Source of the DNA: Doryteuthis pealeii
Taxonomy: Eukaryota > Mollusca > Cephalopoda > Myopsida > Loliginidae
Assembly (NCBI GenBank): GCA_023376005.1
Contig: CM042145.1
Coordinates: 13,104,454-13,168,453, forward strand
Direction: 5' to 3'
Length of the DNA: 64,000 nt
Shown here: piece after piece, positions 53,601-62,600 of the stretch
How the letters are laid out: every line of letters begins with the position of its first letter
How positions within the stretch are numbered: the stretch's first letter is position 1
Made by a program: the position numbers and the translations under genes
Notes under the pieces: generated by a model
The model's database searches: none
The model's input: the letters and a program-made list of their open reading frames with translations, nothing else
What the model was told of the DNA's origin: nothing

Positions 53601-56600
53601 AATAATGGATCTGTTGAAATATTGTGATAGGAATAAAATCAAATCAATAATCTGAAAATCTCTTGAAATAAGAATGACACTTTTTAGAATTTCAGACTGA
53701 ACCTTTTATTCTTTTCTGGGTTTGTTACTATCTCAATAACAACAAAAAAGTTTTCACTTGTCTCTGTCTTTTATATATTTGTCCAAATGCCTCAAAAAAG
53801 GTAATTTTATGTGAAAACAGGTTTTGTCCAATAAATAGATTATTAACCATTTAATTAAACATTTCTAGAAAAAGATTTAAGTTTGATAATAGCAGAAATA
53901 TTACAGAAGAAACTAATTGTTCAGTTAAATGTTTAAACTTTTTATTAAGAATCACAATGCTTCAATAAAAAATAAAATAATAATTGTTGTTTACTGTGGT
54001 GAGAGAAATCACGCACGTAGTGTTTCAAAGCGTGCACAACTGTGTTTGGCATGTAGAATGAGATCAGGGGGGAGTGTAACGGGCAATTGGGGAGATTGAT
54101 CCCCACATCCTCCTGATCGTGAGTTGTGGTTTGACATTGACTGCCTTGTTGGCGCGCATGTAAAATCACTAGACTGTGCGATGGACCCGAATGTCTGGTG
54201 TTAGTGTTACTATTTAAGGCCTGTTTTAAACGCATGGGGCAGTTGCGTCTTGAGTCTTGTGACGAGGGCAGTGACGTACAATAAGAACGAGGAAGTAACT
54301 ACGAGAGAGGAAAAATTCGGATGACTGCTAGGATTTGTTGAGTGAAGGAAACTGATAATCCACGGTGGTAGACCGACCATTGCAGGAAAGGAATTACTGG
54401 TGTCAATTGTACGGACTCCAGTTGAAGAAAAAAAAACCTATTATATTTACCTAATGGTTCTATTTGATATGTGAAATGATTTCTGATGAGTATAAGCAAA
54501 AAATCCAAACAAATGTCGTCTATTGTGAATTGATAATTGCATATAAGTGACTGGGTATGTAGCTTATTTTCAAAAGACCTAGAAAAAAGAGGTAACTTGA
54601 TTTTCAAAAAAACTAATTTTCTGCCTTAGAGTTTTAATATAATAGTTTTAATTTAATCTATAAATGATTTAATATTAAATTTCGGGGCCTGTGTCTATTA
54701 ATGAAATTAACAGCGTCGATCACAGAGGGCTATCCCCCCAGGCAACACCTGCCCCCTCGATTTAAACTCTTGAGGGGGAATGCCGACAGGATAGACGCAT
54801 TTTTTTTGTCTACCACCCATGAGCTTTTTTTCTTTTAAATCTTTGTCAGTGTTGTACAAGAAAGAATCCCAAAAAATATTTCTTTGTCAGAATCAAAAAG
54901 GAAAACTTTCTTTTAGACCTAACCCCCCACCCCAATTACTAAAAGCAAGTGTGATAATAAACAAAAGAACATTAAATGACATTGTGCAGATGGCAATAGA
55001 GAAGCACCACAGAATACCTCGACTGGATAATTCCAGTTTGTCCACAAAGTTTACCAGCTCCCCATTGAAGTGCAAAAGATTTTCTAGAAAAAAGAAATAA
55101 GTAATAAAGAGAGCAGATATCATAACAAGAAAAGGACACTGAAATTATGACAGAAAAGCAAAGACTTTTTTTACTTTTATCATCAATAAAGACATATTAA
55201 TACCCTTGTACCTCCGTGTGTTATGCCCTGTCGTCACTTCAGATAAATGATGGACCATTTCATTTTGATTTTGAAGAAAAAAGGGAAAAGAATATGCAAC
55301 ACATCAGAGAGAAAAAGAAAGAAACAAAGAGAGAGGGGGGAAGATAAAGAGAGAGGGGAAGAACACATTGTCTGTTTCAATGGAATAGAATGGAAAGATG
55401 GGATGAAGGAAAAAGGTGTGGAAGGGGAGAAAGAAATTGAAGAGAAATAGAGAGAGAGAAAGAAAGAGAGAGTGAGAGAGAAATAGGGGGGGAGAGAAAA
55501 GAGGACTTTTCTTAGTACAAAATTATCATGATATGGTATATCCGTGATCCTGCTAGTTAATATAATTAATAAGTTCTTTTTTATATTTCCCATGACCCTA
55601 AAAAGATAATGCAATGTAGTGGACTATTCTTGCCCATATTCCCACAGGAGAGAACTGGAGAATCAAGGAAACTACATCCAATTCAATTAGTAAATAATAT
55701 ACTATAAAAAGAAAAAGAAAAAATAATATCAATTAAGTAAATTTAGCAAACAAGACTATCCTTTTGTAGTCTTTTATGAATCTATGAATAGAGGAATGTT
55801 TAATTCTCAATACCAAAATGTAATAAAAAGAAACAAACTTTTAAAAGTATAAAGAAAGGATCGATGATCAAGATCTATCAAGTGTTAATAAAAAAAATTG
55901 GACCATATGACCTTTAGGCACCCCTTTTTGATCTCGATTAAGAAAGGACATGTTTTTCATTTACATCGTCAATATCCGGTTGTTTTAACAGACGATTTTT
56001 AGATTTTTTAAAAAAATTATAAAACTAACCCCTAACATTAACCCCTAACAAACAACCGGATATTGACGGTGTAAATGAAAAACATGTCCTTTCTTAATCG
56101 AGATCAAAAAGGGGTGCCTAAAGGTAATATGGTCCAAAAAATTTTAAAAAGGGACCTCAGAAAAATGGTCCAACTACCTTGAAATTTATGAACCAAACAA
56201 AAGATTGATAATTTTCAAATATGTACTGACCTTCTGCAATTTCAGCCTGTTTTTCAGCCAATAATTCAACCACTTCATCCACAATCTGAAATTTAATAGT
56301 CCACACTCTCAATGCATATGTTATATATAAACAAAAATTACATTTTGCACATATACATCATTCAAAATCACTGGAACTAATTATTGGAGATATTACCTGT
56401 AATTAGTAATGGTTTGATGCTTGGGAGGATATTTAGTCATGCCCCTAATCATCGAGGTTAAATATTAGCATTAGTATATTGATTGATACACTAAACAGAA
56501 AAGAACAAGATAAATTCATATAAACATATAAGATAATTAATGCATACATATATAAAAACATAACAAGTATTGCAAGAACACACAATGTATCCCAAATAGA

Positions 56601-59600
56601 TTAAATATACACATTGTTCCATGGGAAGCAGTGAATAAAAAGGGGTCTTTTTAGGAGATTCATAGGGGCTATGTCAAATCATCCAGAAAAAAGTAAAATT
56701 GTCACCCACCCCCTTCGATTTTTCTGAAATTTTGTACAGGTGTGGAAGTTAGACATTTCCCAAAATTTGAACTTCCAATTCCAAACAATTTGCGGAGTTA
56801 TGTCGATTTTTGGCTCTCCAAATTTGGTGGGGTTCGCGAAAAATGGCAACTTTTTGTAATCTATTTTTGTCTGTAAAATGAGTTCTAGAGCTTCCCTACT
56901 CCTAAAAATTGGTTTATAAAAGCAATTTTTACTCGAGAAATCCAAAAATGCTATCGAAAAAGTCTAAAAGTCAACCAATTTTAAGTTATTGAGGATTTCT
57001 GATTTTTTCATAGCAAGATCAATATTCTGATGTGGCACTGAATGTAAGACAAATTTTTTTCTATTATTATTTCACATATATTGAACATTATTTGTACCAA
57101 AAAGATAGTTTGGTGTTTGCCCAGAACCGAAGTTACAACATCAGTTAAAATTTTGCAAATTACCCATAGCCATGTGGGCTTATGTTTCAATATCAAGGTA
57201 AGACAAAAGTTTATTGCCAGGTTTGTAAACAAAGTCCCCCATCTGTTCAATAAACAGAGATACAAACAGGTTTTATCCCTTCATGGAGGGGAACCAAAAA
57301 GAGGAAGAGAAAAAGTTCTCACTTCTCACATGACCAATGGACACATGATGTCCCAAGACATACCCACTATACAAAGGAAGGCAATTGTTCATTGTCTCCC
57401 TACATAATATTCATAGGGCTGGTTTAGCTCAGTCGGTAGAACACCTGCCTAGGAATTGTAAGGTTCCTGGTTTAATATCAATCCCCACCAACTCAGCATA
57501 TGAGTAGCACAGATTGGGTAATCTGATCTGTGCGGTAAAATAGGGAGCTGACGGTAGATGTGGCAGTCCAAAAACAAAAACAATCTCCCTGGTCTAGCAC
57601 TAGCAAAAAGAGGATTGACTCCCTCACTGTCCGGCTGATACCGACAATATACCACTTTACTTTACTTACTTTATATGATATTCAAATTGTTTCAAAGTTT
57701 GTGATTAATCAGACAAAATAATAAACTTGGACAATGATTGTATATTGATTTATTCACACGATTCTTCGCATTTTGATTGTTATACATATAGATGCTTTTA
57801 TAAACAAAATGTTTCAACTGAATACTTTTTAGCTATATTTAGGTGTCCATTTTTGTTTGATAGAGGATATTTTGTATTTCATTACTGTGATATTGTTTTG
57901 TTATGAGAACAAAAGTCCAAATAAATCAATATATAATGACAATTCAGATAGCAAAATTATTCTTTTAAAGCCTCAAGCACATTATCTTTAAAAAATAAAA
58001 ACAAAATAACCTGTTTTTTTATTTGGAAAAAAAAAATGAAAAATTATCATTCAATTAAATCATATCAACAATTAATAACTGCAGTACAAGTCAACTACAA
58101 ATTAGAATATATTTGTCTCTTTAAATGCTAACGATGAAATTAATAAATATCTAAATACTTTTCTTTTATTAAATATAGAATTATAAGTAATGTCCCCATT
58201 GATCTTGAAGATGCAAAATAAATTTTCAAGGTTTATGTTAGCAAAAATATTGTTTTTGATGTTAGGATATAAAATCTTTGTATCATTTTTAATATTAAAA
58301 AACAAGATATACTAGAATATACACAATATTGATTGATTGGTTGATTGATTTCAATGGCATGTCAGCCCATATAGGGCTATTTTATGCCTAGAGGTTAGGG
58401 AATCATGTTCATTGTATGTTCATGTTTACATTTTTGTGTAGTTGTTTTTCAAGAGATTTTTTTTTCCACCCATGGTCCCATCGAATATAAATAATTTTTA
58501 AACATATCTATTCAACCCATAAATTGGAGCCTAACAGGTACCACTACTCTGGGTAAGAGTGTACCTGGGAGTATTGGTAATGTAGAGTGTATCTGGGAGT
58601 ATTGGTAATGTGGGTACTCCACACTTCCCAGATCTCCAGAACTGGAGCCACACCATCAGATCTAGGTTAGTGTCATATCCAGGATACCTCTTTTTGGGTG
58701 GTTTAATCCTTCTGCAGGGGATATAGTGTATTTTAAGCACTGCTAATAAGGCAAGAACAGTGTTGAATTTGTCTACAAATTCTATGAATATATTTGTTGT
58801 AAATGTTGAAAGAATTTGTTAAAATAAATTCTTTGTCTACACTTTATTAATTTTCACTTAATAGAACAAAAGACAATCTAATTATTTTCATAGAAAAACC
58901 TTACCACTTTCCTTTTGCATTCTCCGTTCAAAACCTTGTGTTCTTGTTCCAATTCCTGAACGATGGTTTTCATCAATAATGGACTTTTGGCACCTCTGAT
59001 TACGTTTACCAAGGATCCACCCTAGAATTAAAAGAAAACAAAAAAACATTAGTACTGTTATGATTTTTGTGGCCATTTTTAGGCTTCAAGTGAGAGCACT
59101 TTAGAGTGGAGATCCCCTTGTGTTAAACAGAGCGCAATCTTTAGTGAAGAAACCTTTGGTTGTTCCTTGGTGTCCCTTAGTGTTGGGTATAATCCTTTGG
59201 TTGTTCCTTAGTGTTGGGTAAAATCCTTGCATTGAGCAAAGTCCTTGGTTGCAGGTCCGTTCGGCAATGTCAAACAACGTGCAAATGAACGGCTTTCAAT
59301 ATCGGCAGTTAAATAGTTGACTATCCACATATTCGAGCTGTTGATTGGCTGGGTTTAATCCACCTAAACACACCAACAGACCACAATCACACATGATGAA
59401 CACTGGTCCAATAAACTTATGGAACCCCAACCACACACACAGTATCACCAGTTAGCAAACATGGCTGTTCTCAACTTTGCAGTTTATTCACAAACTGAGC
59501 TCTACACAACATTTCTGACCACATAAATGTACATCACAACAACTCTGTAGGTGTTTTACCACCTGCAGCAAATGCAGCAAAAAGACTCCTCTTAAACAGT

Positions 59601-62600
59601 CTTATCTCATTATGGCTCACCTATGCTGACTCACACAATTCTTATTGAGCTCTCACTTATGGTCCTCTTCCTACATAAGCATGTGAAACACAAGAGACCC
59701 TTACATGGTCATATTCCACACCACTACATAGCACATATCGATCCACATTATGGCTCTAAGTAAAGTACATTTTTCTATGGAACCAAATCAATTTGATAGA
59801 ACACTCTCAATGTTACTACTTTCTGTTTCTTTTTTTGAATGTGGTGTAGGGAGACAATAAATAATTATCTTCCTTAGGGAACTGGTGTGTCTGTTGAGTG
59901 CCTCATGGTGTGTCCTATGACAGTTCCAGAAACTCATTCTCAACCTCTTTTGCCTGTTCTTTGAACAGGAGAGACGTGTCTCATACCATAATAGGGAATA
60001 ATAAAGTCATGTGGTTATTTTACTTTCCCTCATCAAGTAAGCTTTTTTCAATTTTTGTACTCCTTCCACATACTGCTTGTCCATGGAACAATATGTTTAT
60101 ATTTCTAGTTGTTTGGACACATTTGTGTATTCTTTCTTCTTAATACCATTGGTATATCTATTATATATTGAAGAATAATCAAGCTAAGTTCCAATTACCA
60201 TCGAATTGGTAAGACACGGCAACAAGCGGTTGTAACTTAATACAATCCTGTCCTGTTACTATTCCACTGCAGAATGACAGGGTATTTATAAAACTCCACA
60301 ATATCATAGAAACCAAACAGCCAGAACTCAGAGAATGGAATCACCCAAATGCATGAATGGAATATTCTTGATTTCTATAAATACCAACTGTCTTGGACAC
60401 TGCTTCAGTTGTGCTTAGCTAGTTGCTGTTATTCAAACCAACAGTAGACTAACTGAATTCAATATATATATATATAAAAGGTTAAATGTTATTGTATATA
60501 CAAATGCATTTATTTTGTCTTTCTTTCCATTGTGTTCACTATTGATATATCACAGATATACAAAGGTTAATACAAAGGTCCATGGTGAGTGAGGACATGA
60601 AATATCTTCCCTATCTCCAAACATATCAATAGTGGGAGTTCTAAGTGGGAGTTCTAAGTGGCAGAGATGATAACATTTTTTTTAGTTTTATCAATCATGA
60701 ACTAATCATTTAACCAAATGAAGTGTCCGCCATTTTCTTGACTTATTTTATTTTGATACATAATTAATTAAACTTTTAATTAATGTTGGAAAATTTTCTA
60801 TTGTAAATCATCTACAGAAGACTGAAGTGTGTATTTACCCAACCTCTCTGCCACTGGCAGGATGTGATACAAGGTCAATTTTTTAAAGTGGAGTAAAGCT
60901 GATTTGAATTCAGAGTTTTCCTTCTCATAGAGTGGTTACTTAACCAAGGCTAAAGAACCCAGTTTGCCCTACTATAGCTGAAGTAGGGATATGCTAAATG
61001 GACCATGTGTGTCTGGGGTGTATATACATAAATTTGATCTCATCATATGTTTTCATAAAACCATGTTATAATATTTAACTCCTACCCGATGATAGATATG
61101 ATTTCTCTGATGAATAATATTAGTCCAACCCTGACAGTTGGAAGCTTTGTGTCTGGGTGCAGATTGCTTTGATGTTATCTATTTTGACTATAAATCAATG
61201 GTTCTCACTTGAATTAATGTTTAAAAGATGGACCAAATAGGGCAGGGTCGAGTGGAAGTTACTGACTGGCACATTTACAAGACTTAAGGCTTTTGTGACT
61301 GGATAATTCTTACAAAAATCAATAGTTGCATGAAAATCTGCCCAAATGAAATGAGATAGTAGATCAAGAAAAAAGTAAAAAAGGTCATAAAAGTCATTTA
61401 TGTTTTCTTGAATCAAACAATACCATGATGATGATGATGATGATGATGATGTCATTATTAGCATCATTTTGAGTTTTTCACACCAGCGTTAGCTGATGCT
61501 CTTTTACTGGAATCTGAGTGACAACAAGTCTCCTCTGTTCTCCAGGACTCTTCTAAGTATTCTAGCCGATTGCATCAATACAGTTGTCTGGATGGTCTCA
61601 TTTCTTCCCAATTCCTCCAGTCTTTTTTCCAAGCATTATTATTATTATTATTATCATTATTATTATTATGAAGTTTTCACACCTGCCATAGCCGGTGGTT
61701 CACTGGAGGCTGAGTGACAGCAAGTCTCCTCAGGTTTCCAGGACTCTTCTGGGTATTCTAGCCCATCTTAACAGTGCTGTAGTTTGGATGGTCTTGATTC
61801 ATTCTCTGATTTCCAATTCGTCCAAATTCTTTTCCAAAGCATTGGGGACCGTTCCAAGGGCACAAATTACAATTGGTATGACCTTCACCTTATTATTATT
61901 ATTCCCATTGCAAGTTTTTCACACCAGTTTTTAATTTTCATTGAAGTCTGAGTGACAGCAAGTCTCCTCAAATCTCCAGGACTCTTCTAAGTATAATAGT
62001 TAATCTTAACAATGTTACAGTCTGGGTGATCTTGATTCTTCCTCTGATCTCCAATTCTTATAGTTTCCCTTCCAAGCCCTTGAGGACTATTACAGGCACA
62101 CCATCTACAATTGGTATCACCATCACCCTCATATTCCACAGCTTTTTAGCTCTCTGGTAAGATCCACATATTTGTTTATCTTTTTGTTTTATTTTATTTT
62201 CATTCTGTCATCTGCTGGAATAACAAAATTCACCAGATGACATGCTCTTTTTTTTTTTGTTAATTAACTCTAGATCTGGTCTTCTGACTGGAATTGGGTG
62301 ATCCGTTTGTATCTCCAACTTTTAGTTTTATGAGTCTCATTTTCTAGGACAGATTTTGGTTTGTGCATACACCATTTGGTAGTATGGTCACGTTTTAATC
62401 TCTTGAACAATTCCCAGTGGATCATCTTTCCTACCCAGTCATGCTCTTGTATTTCTTTTGTGCCAGTTTACTGCATTCTCTTATTATGTGATTAACCATT
62501 TGACCCTCATCACCACATGAACCTACACTTGTTATTCTTCTGTATATGATCAATTTTTGATTTGATTTAATTGGTTCATATAACATTATTTTGAGCTGCT

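Larger units (their letters stand above)
43213..56230 (-). other. 13-kb intron between linker and NDK1
   Basis: The largest intron. It contains, in order: GGCATGTCA repeats (43471-43865 and 45271-45567), a short tandem repeat (45133-45197), a SINE-2 copy (47228-47510), convergent LINE tails (48130-48885), a SINE-1 copy (49485-49722), a TA palindrome (50306-50355), SINE-3 (50410-50562), an LTR-like repeat (52615-53250), GC-richer blocks (54000-54450 and 54700-54840), a purine-rich tract (55300-55505) and a MITE (55898-56137). The block A/C boundary at 43967 falls inside it. No further exon is seen. Confidence 0.7.
56286..58904 (-). other. Intron between Trx-end and linker exons
   Basis: A 2.6-kb intron holding a full-length tRNA-headed SINE (57415-57673) and a copy of the GGCATGTCA repeat family (58328-58700). 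56690-57000 is a somewhat protein-like open stretch on the minus strand with no family I recognise. The remainder is plain AT-rich sequence. Confidence 0.7.
43967..59361. repeat. Block C: direct duplicate of 1-15168, reference-quality copy
   Basis: This is the right copy of the direct duplication. It holds two intact exons (56231-56285 and 58905-59021) and is continuous with the unique sequence after 59361 that carries the next upstream exons in phase. It is 15395 bp against 15168 bp for block A; the difference is spread over many small indels, plus about 105 bp that only A has. Confidence 0.95.

Noticed and set aside
55234..55614. 126-codon minus-strand ORF rich in S, F and L
   Set aside because: It is the complement of the purine-rich GA tract; low complexity explains the open frame.
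56020..56055. Telomere repeat (CCCTAA-like)
   Set aside because: Only two or three imperfect units, lying inside the MITE; not an array.
57415..57490. Functional tRNA gene
   Set aside because: Acceptor stem and anticodon arm do not pair properly, and the sequence continues into a SINE body and tail.
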